Shown: piece after piece, positions 1 to 9,505 of the stretch
Numbering within the stretch: position 1 is the first letter of the stretch
Layout: each line of letters begins with the position of its first letter
Assembly (NCBI RefSeq): GCF_000733295.1
Contig: NZ_JPMI01000125.1
Location: forward strand, 1 to 40,294
Direction of reading: 5' to 3'
Source of the DNA: Archangium violaceum Cb vi76
GTDB taxonomy: Bacteria > Myxococcota > Myxococcia > Myxococcales > Myxococcaceae
Length of the DNA stretch: 40,294 nucleotides
Notes under the pieces: model-generated
What the model saw: only the letters and a program-made list of their open reading frames with translations
What the model was told of the DNA's origin: nothing
Databases searched by the model: none
Translations under genes and position numbers: made by a program

Positions 1-1
1 C

Positions 2-532
2 TACATGCCCGAGCAGCCCATCGCGTTCTCGCACGCGGTGCACGCGGGCCACTACGAGATCGACTGTCAGTACTGTCACGTGGGCGCGGAGAAGAGCCGG
101 CACGCCGGCATTCCCCACGCCGGGGTGTGCATGAACTGCCACACCCAGGTGAAGACGGACTCGCCGGAGATCCAGAAGCTCACCCAGGCCGTGAAGCGCG
201 ACAAACCCATCGAGTGGGTGCGGGTGCACCGGCTACCGGACCATGCGTACTTCAACCACGCCAACCATGTGACCGCCGGGCTGGAGTGCCAGAAGTGTCA
301 CGGCCCGGTGCAGGAGATGGTGCGGCTGGAGCAGGCGGAGCCCATGACCATGGGCTGGTGCCTGGACTGCCACCGCCAGACGCAGGAGTCGCAGGCGAAA
401 GCGCCGGTGCCGCCGTTGGCATCCGGTGTGCTGATGGCCTCCGCGTCCGGAGTGCCCACGGCGAAGGCCTCGCTCAACCCCGCGCCTCGCACCCTGAATC
501 CTCCCACCGACTGCTCTGGCTGCCACCGCTGA
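2..532 (+). CDS. actA: Alternative complex III subunit ActA, pentaheme cytochrome c (5' end outside window)
   Basis: Multiheme cytochrome c subunit of alternative complex III, the menaquinol:cytochrome c (or HiPIP) oxidoreductase that replaces bc1 in many bacteria. Five CxxCH heme sites are visible, counting from the Met at position 5: CQYCH 21-25, CMNCH 42-46, CQKCH 95-99, CLDCH 119-123 and CSGCH 170-174. Extra His residues such as FSHAVH could be distal ligands. Family members carry an N-terminal membrane anchor before the first heme; here the frame is open to the window edge and the anchor is missing. The Met at 5 is therefore probably internal and the gene partial. It lies 12 nt upstream of actB. 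The heme pattern and the actB-F genes behind it make the call secure; only the start is unknown. Confidence 0.93.
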   Translation, partial: YMPEQPIAFSHAVHAGHYEIDCQYCHVGAEKSRHAGIPHAGVCMNCHTQVKTDSPEIQKLTQAVKRDKPIEWVRVHRLPDHAYFNHANHVTAGLECQKCHGPVQEMVRLEQAEPMTMGWCLDCHRQTQESQAKAPVPPLASGVLMASASGVPTAKASLNPAPRTLNPPTDCSGCHR

Positions 533-544
533 GGAACGCGCACC

Positions 545-3526
545 ATGTCCGAGACGACCCCCAAATACTGGCAGAGCCTGGCCGCGCGAGATGGAGACCC
601 GGCCCTGCTCGAGCGCTCGCGCAACGAGTTCGCCGAGGAGCTGCCCGTGGGCGTGGCGGCTCAGCCCGCGGACCAGAGTTCGCGCCGGGACTTCTTCAAG
701 GTGATGGGCCTGAGTGCCGCGGCGGCCATGGTGGCCTGCCAGCGTGCCCCCGTGCAGAAGGCGGTGCCCTTCCTCACGAAGCCGGACGAGCTCACCCCGG
801 GACTGGCCCTCTGGTACGCGTCCACCTGCGGCGCGTGCAGCGCCCAGTGCGGCGTGCTGCTGAAGACGCGCGATGGCCGCCCCATCAAGGTGGAGGGGAA
901 CGCGGAGCACCCGGTGTCGCGCGGTGGCGTGTGCGCCGTGGGCCAGGCGTCCGTGCTGTCCCTCTATGACGCCAACCGCTCGCGCTGGCCGTCCGTGGGG
1001 GGCACGAAGGCCACGTGGGCCAGCCTGGACCAGGCCGTCACCGGGGGGCTGCGCGAGGTGGCGGAGGAGGGGAGGGCCATCCGGCTTGTCCTCCCGTGGG
1101 TGCTGGGGCCCACCGCCGAGGTCGCCGTGGCGCGCTTCCTCGCCGCGTTCCCCACGGCCCGCACGGTGCGTTACGACGCCACGGGTGAGTTGGAGGCCAT
1201 CGCCGAGGCGCACCGCCTCACGCACGGTGTGCGTGTGGTGCCGGACTACCGCTTCGACCAGGCGAAGGTCATCGCCAGCTTCGGCGCGGACTTCCTGGGC
1301 ACCTGGGTGTCGCCGGTGGCCTTCACCCGCCAGTACAGCGCGGCGCGCGACGCGGCCGGCACACGGGAGATGTCGCGGCACTGGCAGCTCGAGCCGCTGA
1401 TGACGCTGACGGGCGCGAGCGCCGACAAGCGCGTGCCGGTGGCCGCGTCGGACCTGGTGCCCGCGCTGGCGGGGCTGGTGAAGCGGTTGGCCCAGAAGGC
1501 CGGCCAGGCCGTGGAGGGTCTCTCGGGTGTGCCCGCGCCCCGGATGGACGCCAACGTGCTGAGCACGCTGGCCGCCGAGCTGTGGGCCGCGAAGGAGAAG
1601 GCCCTGGTGGTGTGCGGTGGCGACGAGCCCGCTGCTCAGGTGCTGACCAACCTGGCCAACGAGCTGCTCGGCAATGCCGGCGTCACGGTTTCCGTCTCCG
1701 GTGGCCTCGCCCTGGACGCGGGGGCGATGGGCTTTGGCGAGCTGCTCGCCGAGTTGGAGGCGAAGCAGGTGGGCGCCGTGCTCTTCCACGACGTCAACCC
1801 GGCCTACACGCACCCTCGGGGCGAGGTGCTGGCGGGGCTGCTGAAGGACGTGGCGGTGACGGTGGCCACGAGCGACCGGCTCGACGAGACGGCCTCGCTG
1901 GTGCGCTTCCACGCGCCGGATCACACTCCGTTGGAGTCCTGGGGTGATGCCGAGCCCCGGCGGGGCGTGCTGAGTCTGCGCCAGCCGGTGGTGTCCCCGC
2001 TGCACGAGACGCGCGGCATGGTGGAGTCCCTGCTGAAGTGGGCCGGGGTGGCGCAGTCGCACCACGACTTCCTGCGCGCTCGCTGGGAGGCCGAGGTCTT
2101 CCCTCGCGCGAACGTGGCCACGGGCTTCCAGGCCTTCTGGGACGAGGCGGTACGACAGGGCGTGGCGGTGGTGCTGCCCCAGCCGGCCACCACCGAGAGC
2201 CCCGCGTTCCGCCCCGAGAGCGTGGCGGCGGCGCTGGCGGGCAGGGGGGTGGCGGCGGACGAGGGGCTCGAACTGGTTCTGTATCAAAAGGTGGGCTTGA
2301 GGGACGGCGCGCTGGCCAACAACGGCTGGCTGCAGGAGATGCCGGATCCGATCTCCAAGGCCACCTGGGGCAACTACCTCTGTGTGGCGCCCGCCACGGC
2401 CGAGAAGCTGGGCATCAGCGACGGCCAGGTGGTGCGGGTGAGCACGGGAGGGAAGACGCTCGCGGTGCCGGCGCTGGTGCAGCCGGGCACGCACCCGCGG
2501 GCGCTGGGCCTCGCCATGGGTTATGGCCGGACGAAGGTGGGACGTATCGGGAACGCAGTGGGGGAAAACGCCTTCGTCCTGGCCTCTTCTACCAACGGGA
2601 AGGTGCGTCGCGCGGCGCTCGGGGTGAAGTTGGAGGTGACGCCCGAGACCCGGCCACTGGCCCTCTCGCAGATCCACGCCTCGATGGAGGGGCGCGGGCT
2701 GGTGCGCGAGGCCGAGCTGGCGGAGTTCCTCGCCAACCCGCGCGCGGGCAACGAGGCGGAGGGCGGGCATGGCGGTGGGCACCCGCTCTCCATCTGGTCC
2801 GGTCACGAGTACAAGGGCCACAAGTGGGCACTGGCGGTGGATCTGAGCGCGTGCACGGGCTGCTCGGCGTGCGTGGTGTCCTGCCAGGCGGAGAACAACA
2901 TCCCCATCGTGGGCGAGGACGAGGCGCTGCGGCAGCGCGAGATGCACTGGATGCGCATCGACCGGTACTACGAGGGCGAGCCGGACGCGCCCCGGGTGGT
3001 GCACCAACCGATGATGTGCCAGCACTGCGAGAACGCTCCGTGCGAGACGGTGTGCCCGGTGCTCGCCACGGTGCACTCGACGGAGGGCCTCAACCAGCAG
3101 GTCTACAACCGCTGCGTGGGCACCCGCTACTGCGCCAACAACTGCCCCACGAAGGTCCGCCGCTTCAACTGGTTCGACTACAAGCACGACGAGCCCCTGG
3201 AGCGCCTGGTACTCAACCCGGACGTGGTGGTGCGCACGCGCGGCGTGATGGAGAAGTGCTCGCTGTGCGTGCAGCGCATCCACGAGGGCAAGGCCGAGGC
3301 GAAGCGCGAGGGACGGGAGCTGCGTGATGGAGACATCCGCACCGCGTGCCAGCAGAGCTGCCCGGCTCGGGCCATCCACTTCGGCGACATCAACGACCCG
3401 GACAGCGACGTGGCGAAGCTGGCGAAGAGCGGGCGCGCCTACCGGCTGCTGGAGGAGATCAACATCGGGTCGGCCGTGACGTACCTCACGAAGATTCGCA
3501 ACACCGGAAACGGGAGCGCGGAATGA
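545..3526 (+). CDS. actB: Alternative complex III subunit ActB, molybdopterin-oxidoreductase-like and iron-sulfur fusion
   Basis: Large peripheral subunit (993 aa) of alternative complex III. A twin-arginine stretch [10 protein letters not shown] (RR at 47-48) followed by an Ala-rich segment suggests Tat export or anchoring. Residues about 75-720 resemble the molybdopterin oxidoreductase fold, which in this family carries no cofactor. The C-terminal ~230 residues are a four-cluster ferredoxin-like domain with [35 protein letters not shown] and CSLC...CQQSC. The third motif has Thr where a fourth Cys would sit, as expected for the single [3Fe-4S] cluster known in ActB. The start follows a GAGGA-type ribosome site. 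The stop overlaps the start of actC (ATGA), so translation is probably coupled. Confidence 0.95.
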   Translation: MSETTPKYWQSLAARDGDPALLERSRNEFAEELPVGVAAQPADQSSRRDFFKVMGLSAAAAMVACQRAPVQKAVPFLTKPDELTPGLALWYASTCGACSAQCGVLLKTRDGRPIKVEGNAEHPVSRGGVCAVGQASVLSLYDANRSRWPSVGGTKATWASLDQAVTGGLREVAEEGRAIRLVLPWVLGPTAEVAVARFLAAFPTARTVRYDATGELEAIAEAHRLTHGVRVVPDYRFDQAKVIASFGADFLGTWVSPVAFTRQYSAARDAAGTREMSRHWQLEPLMTLTGASADKRVPVAASDLVPALAGLVKRLAQKAGQAVEGLSGVPAPRMDANVLSTLAAELWAAKEKALVVCGGDEPAAQVLTNLANELLGNAGVTVSVSGGLALDAGAMGFGELLAELEAKQVGAVLFHDVNPAYTHPRGEVLAGLLKDVAVTVATSDRLDETASLVRFHAPDHTPLESWGDAEPRRGVLSLRQPVVSPLHETRGMVESLLKWAGVAQSHHDFLRARWEAEVFPRANVATGFQAFWDEAVRQGVAVVLPQPATTESPAFRPESVAAALAGRGVAADEGLELVLYQKVGLRDGALANNGWLQEMPDPISKATWGNYLCVAPATAEKLGISDGQVVRVSTGGKTLAVPALVQPGTHPRALGLAMGYGRTKVGRIGNAVGENAFVLASSTNGKVRRAALGVKLEVTPETRPLALSQIHASMEGRGLVREAELAEFLANPRAGNEAEGGHGGGHPLSIWSGHEYKGHKWALAVDLSACTGCSACVVSCQAENNIPIVGEDEALRQREMHWMRIDRYYEGEPDAPRVVHQPMMCQHCENAPCETVCPVLATVHSTEGLNQQVYNRCVGTRYCANNCPTKVRRFNWFDYKHDEPLERLVLNPDVVVRTRGVMEKCSLCVQRIHEGKAEAKREGRELRDGDIRTACQQSCPARAIHFGDINDPDSDVAKLAKSGRAYRLLEEINIGSAVTYLTKIRNTGNGSAE

Positions 3527-5013
3527 GCAACCAGCACACTTCCACCCTCCGGGTGCCGCTCGTCAGCGAGGAGCGCACCCTCGGCCAGCTCACCGAGGAG
3601 ATCTGCGCCCCCATGGAGCGCAAGCCCTCCCGCATGTGGTGGGTGGCCTTCGCCCTGGCGGTGGTCACGCTCGCGGTGGGCGTGGGCATGGTCACCTACG
3701 AGGTCTCCACCGGTATCGGCGTGTGGGGACTGAACAAGACGATTGGCTGGGCCTTCGACATCACCAACTTCGTGTTCTGGGTGGGTATCGGCCACGCGGG
3801 CACGCTCATCTCCGCCATCCTCTTCCTCTTCCGGCAGAAGTGGCGCACGAGCATCAACCGCGCCGCCGAGGCCATGACGCTCTTCGCCGTCATGTGCGCG
3901 GCCATCTTCCCGGTCATCCACATGGGCCGGCCGTGGAACGCCTTCTGGGTGCTGCCGTACCCCAATGACCGCGGCTCCTTGTGGGTGAACTTCCGCTCGC
4001 CGCTGTTGTGGGACGTGTTCGCCATCAGCACGTACTTCACCATCTCGGCGGTGTTCTGGTACTTCGGCCTCATCCCGGACCTGGCCACGGTGAGGGACCG
4101 GGTGAAGGGCGGGCTGAAGAAAGCCGTCTTCAAGGTGCTGTCGTTCGGGTGGACTGGCTCGTCGCGCACCTGGCACCGCTACGAGACGGTGTACCTGCTG
4201 CTGGCGGGCCTCGCGACGCCGCTGGTGCTCAGCGTGCACACCATCGTGTCGTTCGACTTCGCCACCTCGGTCATCCCCGGCTGGCACACCACCATCTTCC
4301 CGCCGTACTTCGTGGCCGGCGCGGTGTTCAGCGGCTTCGCCATGGTGCTGACGCTGATGATCATCACCCGTGTGGTGCTGGGCTTCGAGCACCTCATCAC
4401 CATTCGCCACCTGGAGAACATGACGAAGGTGATCATCGTCACGGGTGGCATCGTGTCGCTGGCCTACGGGACGGAGTTCTTCATCGCCTGGTACTCGGGC
4501 AACCCGTACGAGAAGTTCACGTTCATGAACCGCGCCTTCGGGCCGTACGCGTGGGCGTACTGGACGATGGTGACGTGCAACGTGGTGTCGCCGCACCTGT
4601 TCTGGTTCAAGAAGGTGCGCACGTCGCCCGCGGCCATCTTCGTGCTGTCGCTGGTCATCAACGTGGGCATGTGGTTCGAGCGCTTCGTCATCATCGTGAC
4701 GTCGCTGCACCGGGACTTCCTGCCCTCGAGTTGGTCCATGTACACGCCCACGGTGGTCGAGGTGGGCACCTTCGTGGGCACCTTCGGCCTCTTCTTCACG
4801 CTGTTCCTGCTGTTCACCCGGGTGCTGCCCATCATCTCCATTGGCGAGGTGAAGAGCGTGGCGGCCTTCGCCCGGGGCTCGCACGCCCCAGGACACGCCT
4901 CCCACCCGGCCCACGGCTCCGAGACTCCGCACGAGCACCCGGCCGAGGCACCGGAGCCCCTGCCCACCCCGGCCCTGGCGGCCGCGGTGGTGCGAAAGGA
5001 CATGCCGGTATGA
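3523..5013 (+). CDS. actC: Alternative complex III subunit ActC, NrfD-like quinol-binding membrane protein
   Basis: Polytopic NrfD/PsrC-family membrane subunit of 496 aa, with about ten hydrophobic helices, e.g. around [19 protein letters not shown]. In alternative complex III, ActC is one of two related subunits that bind menaquinol and pass electrons to the iron-sulfur clusters of ActB. Family-type residues include the HAG segment and [10 protein letters not shown] in the next helices. The C-terminal ~60 residues are a hydrophilic, His/Pro-rich tail. The start is fixed by the ATGA overlap with actB at 3523-3526; longer upstream readings in this frame run inside actB and lack a ribosome site. 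The stop again overlaps the next start (5010-5013). Confidence 0.95.
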   Translation: MSNQHTSTLRVPLVSEERTLGQLTEEICAPMERKPSRMWWVAFALAVVTLAVGVGMVTYEVSTGIGVWGLNKTIGWAFDITNFVFWVGIGHAGTLISAILFLFRQKWRTSINRAAEAMTLFAVMCAAIFPVIHMGRPWNAFWVLPYPNDRGSLWVNFRSPLLWDVFAISTYFTISAVFWYFGLIPDLATVRDRVKGGLKKAVFKVLSFGWTGSSRTWHRYETVYLLLAGLATPLVLSVHTIVSFDFATSVIPGWHTTIFPPYFVAGAVFSGFAMVLTLMIITRVVLGFEHLITIRHLENMTKVIIVTGGIVSLAYGTEFFIAWYSGNPYEKFTFMNRAFGPYAWAYWTMVTCNVVSPHLFWFKKVRTSPAAIFVLSLVINVGMWFERFVIIVTSLHRDFLPSSWSMYTPTVVEVGTFVGTFGLFFTLFLLFTRVLPIISIGEVKSVAAFARGSHAPGHASHPAHGSETPHEHPAEAPEPLPTPALAAAVVRKDMPV

Positions 5014-5528
5014 GCCCCTCCCAGTCCGTCCTGCTCAGCTACTTCGACAGCGAGGAGCACGTCCTCGACGCCACCCGGGCCGTCCGTGAGGCCGGGTACG
5101 CGGTGCATGATGTCTACACGCCCTACGCCATCCACGGCATGGACGAGGCCATGGGGCTGAAGCCCTCGCGCCTCACCTGGGTGTGCTTCGGGGCGGGGGT
5201 GCTGGGCGCCACGTCCGCGCTGTCGCTCCAGTACTACACGTCGGTGGTGAGCTGGCCGCTCAACGTGGGCGGGAAGCCTTTCAACTCGTTCCCGGCGTTC
5301 ATCCCCGTGGCGTTCGAGCTCACCGTGCTGTTCGCGGGCCTCTTCACCGTGGCGGCCTTCCTGCTGCGCTCGAAGTCCTTTCCTGGAAGCAAGCGCGAGG
5401 CACTGCCCCGGGTGACGGATGACCGTTTCGTGCTGGCACTGCGCGCGGATGAGTCGGACGCGAAGGTGAAGGCCCTCCTCGCGCGCCACGGTGCGCTGGA
5501 GGTGGAGCAGATGGAGGTGGCGTCGTGA
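5010..5528 (+). CDS. actD: Alternative complex III subunit ActD (DUF3341)
   Basis: A 172-aa membrane protein of the DUF3341/ActD family, the small two-helix subunit of alternative complex III. The N-terminal ~50 residues are soluble ([20 protein letters not shown], then [16 protein letters not shown], the typical family signature). Two transmembrane segments follow at about 55-75 and 95-120, then a soluble C-terminal tail ending in an ACT-like helix. The start at 5010 lies in the ATGA overlap with actC, and the stop overlaps the actE start at 5525. Its catalytic role, if any, is not established in the family. The assignment rests on sequence signature and operon position. Confidence 0.93.
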   Translation: MSPSQSVLLSYFDSEEHVLDATRAVREAGYAVHDVYTPYAIHGMDEAMGLKPSRLTWVCFGAGVLGATSALSLQYYTSVVSWPLNVGGKPFNSFPAFIPVAFELTVLFAGLFTVAAFLLRSKSFPGSKREALPRVTDDRFVLALRADESDAKVKALLARHGALEVEQMEVAS

Positions 5529-6097
5529 AGCGGTTCCTCATTGGTACGAGCGTGCTCGCCGCGGCCCTGCAGATGGGGTGCGAGCGGGACGTCTCCCAGC
5601 CCAACCTCGAGTACGCGCCGGACATGTACGGCTCCGTGCCGTACGACAGCTACGCGCCCAACCCCAACACGCGCGATGGCAAGACGTTGATGGCGCCCGC
5701 GCCGGGCAGCATTCCCCGGGGTTATTCGCCGCTGCGCTACGGCCCGGGCCCCGAGGAGGCCACCCGTGCCGCCACGGACCTGAAGAATCCCTTCGAGGCC
5801 TCGGAGCCGGTGCTGGAGCGCGGCAAGGTGGCCTTCAACCGCTACTGCTCGCACTGCCACGGCTCGGGCGGGCTCGGGGACGGGCTGGTGGCCGCGCGCT
5901 TCCCCCGGCCTCCGTCGCTGCTGGCAGACCACGCCCAGGGCCTCGCCGATGGGCAGCTCTTCCACATCATCACCCAGGGGCAGGGGCTGATGCCGGCCCA
6001 TGGCTCCCAGGTGGCCCCGGAGGATCGCTGGAAGATCGTCCATTACCTGCGCTCGTTGCAGTCGCCGGCGCGGACCGCTCGGAAGGACACGCCATGA
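5525..6097 (+). CDS. actE: Alternative complex III subunit ActE, monoheme cytochrome c lipoprotein
   Basis: Monoheme cytochrome c subunit of 190 aa. The N-terminus [19 protein letters not shown] is a lipoprotein signal with Cys19 as the likely lipidated residue, which would tether the cytochrome on the outer face of the membrane. The heme site is CSHCH at 108-112, and GLMPAHG near residue 158 offers a candidate distal Met. The segment between the lipobox and the heme (YAPDMYGSVPYDSY, then a DGKTLMAPAPGSIPRG stretch) is typical of ActE. In the complex it passes electrons from the ActB/ActA side to the acceptor. ATGA overlaps join it to actD and actF. Confidence 0.94.
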   Translation: MKRFLIGTSVLAAALQMGCERDVSQPNLEYAPDMYGSVPYDSYAPNPNTRDGKTLMAPAPGSIPRGYSPLRYGPGPEEATRAATDLKNPFEASEPVLERGKVAFNRYCSHCHGSGGLGDGLVAARFPRPPSLLADHAQGLADGQLFHIITQGQGLMPAHGSQVAPEDRWKIVHYLRSLQSPARTARKDTP

Positions 6098-7260
6098 GCT
6101 CCTCGGGAATCGTCGTCGGCCCCAACGTCCGCCGGATTTGCATGGCAGTGGCGGCACTCGGCCTGTCCGCATTGGGCGCGGGCCTGGCCCTCTCGCCCAC
6201 CCGTGGCTTCTCCAGCCTGCTGATCAACGGCTTCTTCTTCCTCACGCTCGCGCTGGGCGGTGCGGTGTTCCTCGCGCTCAACTCCGTGGCCAACGCGGGC
6301 TGGTACACCGTCTTCAAGCGCATCCCCGAGGCCTTCGCCTCCTACGTACCCGTGGGCGCGGCGAGCCTGCTGGTGGTGCTCGCGGGGCTGCCCTCGCTGT
6401 ACCTGTGGGCCCGCCCTGGGGTGATGGAGACGGACCACCTGCTGCACCAGAAGGCCGCCTTCCTCAACGCGCCGGGCTTCGCCCTCCGCATGGCCGTGAT
6501 GCTGGCCATCTGGGCCTTCTTCACCTGGCGGTTGCGGCGCAACTCGCTGGCCCAGGACTCCGATGCCTCACCCCATCCCACCCAGCGGAACGTGGCCACC
6601 TCGGCGGTGTTCCTGGTGCTGTTCTCCATCACCTTCTGCCTGGCCAGCTTCGACTGGCTGATGAGCCTGGAGCCGCACTGGTTCAGCACCATCTACGGGC
6701 TCTACAACATCGCTGGCATGCTGGCGTCGAGCGTCGCGGCGATCACCCTGGCCGTGGTCCTGATGAAGGGCTCGGGGCGGATGAAGGAGATCAACACCAG
6801 CCACCTGCATGACCTGGGCAAGCTGATGTTCGGCTTCGCCACGCTGTGGGCCTACCTCTGGTTCTCGCAATTCCTGCTCATCTGGTACTCGAACATTCCG
6901 GAGGAGACCGTCTACTTCATCCACCGGATGCACGGGGGCTGGGCGCCACTGTTCTACTTGAACCTGGCGCTCAACTGGGCGGTGCCCTTCGTGTTGTTGT
7001 TGCCGAAGCCGGCCAAGCGCAACCCGTTCCATCTGTGCGTCGTCGCCGGCATCATGCTGGCGGGGCGGTGGTTGGATCTGCACCTGATGATCTCCCCCGC
7101 CAACATGCCCGAGTACACCGGCGTCGGCGTATGGGACGCGGCGGGTCTGTTGGGGCTCGGGGCGTTGTTCGTGCTGACGGTGACGCGGACGATGGGCTCG
7201 GTGCCGCTCATCGCGCGCCATGACCCATACCTCGTGGAGAGTCTGCACCATCACACGTAG
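6094..7260 (+). CDS. actF: Alternative complex III subunit ActF, second NrfD-like membrane subunit
   Basis: Polytopic membrane protein of 388 aa with roughly ten transmembrane segments, related to ActC but shorter. In alternative complex III, ActF is the second NrfD-like subunit and may share in proton handling. Recognisable parts are FFFLTLALGGAVFLALN near the N-terminus, SFDWLMSLEPHWFSTIYG in the middle (strongly conserved in ActF), and NMPEYTGVGVWDAAG near the C-terminus. The start at 6094 overlaps the actE stop. The gene is followed by a strong hairpin at 7295-7328, so the operon ends here; no actG and no oxidase genes follow directly. Confidence 0.95.
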   Translation: MSSSGIVVGPNVRRICMAVAALGLSALGAGLALSPTRGFSSLLINGFFFLTLALGGAVFLALNSVANAGWYTVFKRIPEAFASYVPVGAASLLVVLAGLPSLYLWARPGVMETDHLLHQKAAFLNAPGFALRMAVMLAIWAFFTWRLRRNSLAQDSDASPHPTQRNVATSAVFLVLFSITFCLASFDWLMSLEPHWFSTIYGLYNIAGMLASSVAAITLAVVLMKGSGRMKEINTSHLHDLGKLMFGFATLWAYLWFSQFLLIWYSNIPEETVYFIHRMHGGWAPLFYLNLALNWAVPFVLLLPKPAKRNPFHLCVVAGIMLAGRWLDLHLMISPANMPEYTGVGVWDAAGLLGLGALFVLTVTRTMGSVPLIARHDPYLVESLHHHT

Positions 7261-7294
7261 GCCCTCTCTTCCTGTGCGAGAGGGAGTGCGTATG

Positions 7295-7328
7295 GGCCGA
7301 GGTCACCGCTCCTCCGGTGGCCTCGGCC
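7295..7328 (+). terminator. Rho-independent-like terminator after actF
   Basis: A 14-bp stem with one G-T wobble, left arm GGCCGAGGTCACCG and right arm CGGTGGCCTCGGCC, closes on a 6-nt CTCCTC loop and is followed by GTTGTCTTCT. It lies between convergent genes (actF and the hydroxylase). A second smaller repeat, CCCTCTC/GAGAGGG (7262-7284), lies just upstream. Confidence 0.75.
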
Positions 7329-7337
7329 GTTGTCTTC

Positions 7338-8438
7338 TCAGAGCACGGCCACCACGAGCGGGGCCGCCGCGAGCCGCACCGCCTCGACCATGGGGCCCCA
7401 GCGCTTGCCCTCCAGCACTCCGCCCAACCCTCCCAGTGACACGAGGAACCAGGCCGCGAACGCGAGCCGCTCCGGCTGGGACAGTGAACGGCTCCGGACG
7501 AGGAACAGCACCGTGACGGCCAGCGTCAGCACGCCCACCACGCCCACGTAGAGTGCCACCCGGCGCGAGGTGCTCACCTCGAATCGGGCCCGGTCCACCA
7601 CGGTCTCCGTGGCCGGAACCTCTGCTCCCGGTGGAGACCACTCGGGCGGCATGAACCACACCTTGAGCTTGTCCAGCGCGCGAGGGGCCTTCCTGGCGCG
7701 GGCCACGAGCTCACCGAGGGGAGCCAGCGCGGCCACCAGCGGGTTGAACGTGCGGACCGGTTTCACCGTGCCGTAGGTGGTCCGCTCCTCCTCTGCCTCG
7801 AAGGTGCCGAACAACCGGTCCCAGATGATGAGGATGCCGCCATGGTTCTTGTCCAGGTAGCGGCCGTTGCAGGCATGGTGTACGCGGTGATGGGAGGGCG
7901 TGACGAGCACCCACTCGAGCGGCCCGAGCCTGCCGATCAACTCGGTGTGCACCCAGAACTGGTAGAGCGTGTTGAGCGCCGCCGCCGTGGCGAACATGGC
8001 CGGGGGAAAGCCGATCCACGCGAGCGGCAGGTAGAAGAAGCGCGAGACGAGTGGCTGGAACGGCCCCTGTCGCAGGGCCACGGCCAGGTTGTAGTCCTCG
8101 CTCTGGTGGTGCGGCGCGTGGGCCGCCCAGGCCAGGTTCATCCGGTGCGAGGCGCGGTGGAACCAGTAGTAGGCCAGGTCGACGCCGAGCATCAGCGCCA
8201 CCCACGCCAGCGCCGAGGACGCGGAGATGTCGAGGAGCCGGTGCTGGTAGACGGACAGGTAGGCGCCCGCCAACAGGCCCACCGCCACCGTGGTGAAGAC
8301 CGTCTGCGCGGCTCCCAGCGAGAGGTTCGCGAACACATCCGGCCCTCGGAACACGCGCCGGCCCTGGATGCGTCCGCACAGCCACTCGACTCCCATCAAC
8401 AGGAAGAAGAGGGGGATGGACAGGGTGATGAGATTCAT
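7338..8438 (-). CDS. Fatty acid hydroxylase / sterol desaturase superfamily membrane protein
   Basis: Integral membrane di-iron oxygenase-like protein of 366 aa. The His clusters that bind two irons in this superfamily are present: HRASH (94-98), HAPHH (107-111) and HHRVHH (183-188), with a further His164 between. The order and spacing match the fatty acid hydroxylase/C-5 sterol desaturase family (PF04116). Hydrophobic segments precede and separate the clusters. The C-terminal ~100 residues add a further region with two or three hydrophobic helices, not part of the core family. The start at 8438 is preferred over an in-frame Met ten codons upstream because GAGGAG lies about 9 nt before it. 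Substrate unknown; hydroxylation or desaturation of a membrane lipid or sterol-like compound is plausible. It lies 92 bp downstream of the DUF2378 gene on the same strand. Confidence 0.85.
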   Translation of the reverse strand: MNLITLSIPLFFLLMGVEWLCGRIQGRRVFRGPDVFANLSLGAAQTVFTTVAVGLLAGAYLSVYQHRLLDISASSALAWVALMLGVDLAYYWFHRASHRMNLAWAAHAPHHQSEDYNLAVALRQGPFQPLVSRFFYLPLAWIGFPPAMFATAAALNTLYQFWVHTELIGRLGPLEWVLVTPSHHRVHHACNGRYLDKNHGGILIIWDRLFGTFEAEEERTTYGTVKPVRTFNPLVAALAPLGELVARARKAPRALDKLKVWFMPPEWSPPGAEVPATETVVDRARFEVSTSRRVALYVGVVGVLTLAVTVLFLVRSRSLSQPERLAFAAWFLVSLGGLGGVLEGKRWGPMVEAVRLAAAPLVVAVL

Positions 8439-8530
8439 GGCGAGCGCTCCTCGGGGCGAGTCTCGCACGACTCGCCCGGGAGCGCTCCAGCCGCCACCGC
8501 CCGGACTGCTTCAGCGGGTACCGCCGGGAC

Positions 8531-9148
8531 TCAGTCCCAGGTGAAGGTGATCTCGCTGTCGACCCGCCCCGTCTGCCGGCTCCTCACTCCCACGATCGTC
8601 GCGCCTCCGAGCTCGAGCAGCATCTCCACCATGCCCGCGTAGTACGCATGCGGCATGAACTCGCGCTTGAAGATGACGCGGCCCTGCTTCGGGCCGATCC
8701 ACTCGATCACCTGCGTCCCGAAGTTCACGGACGCCTTGCGCGCCGAGGGCAGGCTCTCCACCAGCCGCTTCGGGTCCTTCCCCGACAGCGTCAGCAACAT
8801 CCTCCCAGCCGTGGTCCCCAGGAAGTCCATGACCGCGTCGCGGCCGAGCTTCCTCATCGCATGCTCGTGGCTCGCGCACCGCGCGAGCAGAGTGGGCATC
8901 GCGATGGACAGGAACTGCAGTTGCAGCGTGGCGGGGTAGTTGAAGGCATCCACGAGCTGCTCGTGCCCGCTGGCCTCCAGGCACTGCTTCGCCACGGCGT
9001 CTCCAGCCAGCGCGCGGATCGACTTCAGCATGCCATTCAGGAACATCCCGCGAGCGGTGTCCTGCGGGGTGCAGTGAGACATCCGCATTCCGCAATCGTG
9101 CTGCCAGTCGAACGGAGCCTGGTTCCACGAAACTTGCGCGCTCTCCAT
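8531..9148 (-). CDS. TIGR02265/DUF2378 family protein (myxobacterial paralogous family)
   Basis: Soluble protein of 205 aa matching the TIGR02265/DUF2378 family, a large paralogous family found essentially only in myxobacteria and of unknown function. Supporting features are the early TARGMFLNGMLKSIRAL segment, the central FNYPATLQLQFLSIAM helix, and the C-terminal FMPHAYYAGMVEMLLELGG followed by a short beta strand ending SEITFTWD. No signal peptide or membrane segment is seen. The start at 9148 is chosen because GGAGGG stands 4-5 nt upstream; an in-frame Met 12 codons earlier lacks such a site. It may share a transcript with the downstream hydroxylase, 92 bp away. No catalytic residues can be named. 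Confidence 0.8.
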   Translation of the reverse strand: MESAQVSWNQAPFDWQHDCGMRMSHCTPQDTARGMFLNGMLKSIRALAGDAVAKQCLEASGHEQLVDAFNYPATLQLQFLSIAMPTLLARCASHEHAMRKLGRDAVMDFLGTTAGRMLLTLSGKDPKRLVESLPSARKASVNFGTQVIEWIGPKQGRVIFKREFMPHAYYAGMVEMLLELGGATIVGVRSRQTGRVDSEITFTWD

Positions 9149-9505
9149 GTGTCCCTCCAGAGGATGGGCGATAACGGCGCACATGCGGTTTCCCGGTATG
9201 CCCTGGGTCCCCCCACCGTGCCCATCACGTCTTCATTTCTAGAGGGCACCCGCGCGTGGGGCTGTGAATCGGCTCACAGGTTTCGCGAAATCTTCGTGCG
9301 GGCGGGGCCGTGCGCGTGTGTGGGTGTCCAGGCCCGCGGTGATTTTGCTGAACGAATGGAGTCCACACACACAAAGACATTCATCGGTCACGATCGTGTT
9401 TGAATATTTTGGCGTGGAAAGAGAGGCGTCGTTTCTTCCATGCTTGCACCGGCCGTTCTGCGTGTGGAGCGCAGCCCCCCGGCCGATCGAGAGAGAGGGA
9501 CGTGC
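9149..9505. other. Divergent intergenic region, probably promoters in both directions
   Basis: No gene seen in 357 bases. It separates the minus-strand DUF2378 gene from the plus-strand repeat lipoprotein. It holds one of the few AT-rich patches of the window (TGAATATTTT near 9401-9410) and a perfect 10-bp palindrome CACGATCGTG at 9389-9398. These are candidate promoter/operator sequences; no specific sigma factor or regulator can be assigned. Confidence 0.4.

Noticed and set aside
233-3379. Very long minus-strand open frame opposite actA/actB
   Set aside because: Shadow of GC-rich coding sequence; His/Arg/Gly-rich translation with no domain, lying under secure act genes. The same holds for long frames opposite the kelch, G8, kinase, ccoN and M16 genes.
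7262-7284. CCCTCTC/GAGAGGG hairpin as the actF terminator
   Set aside because: No T-run follows and the much stronger 14-bp hairpin lies 11 bp further on, so it is mentioned only as an accessory repeat.
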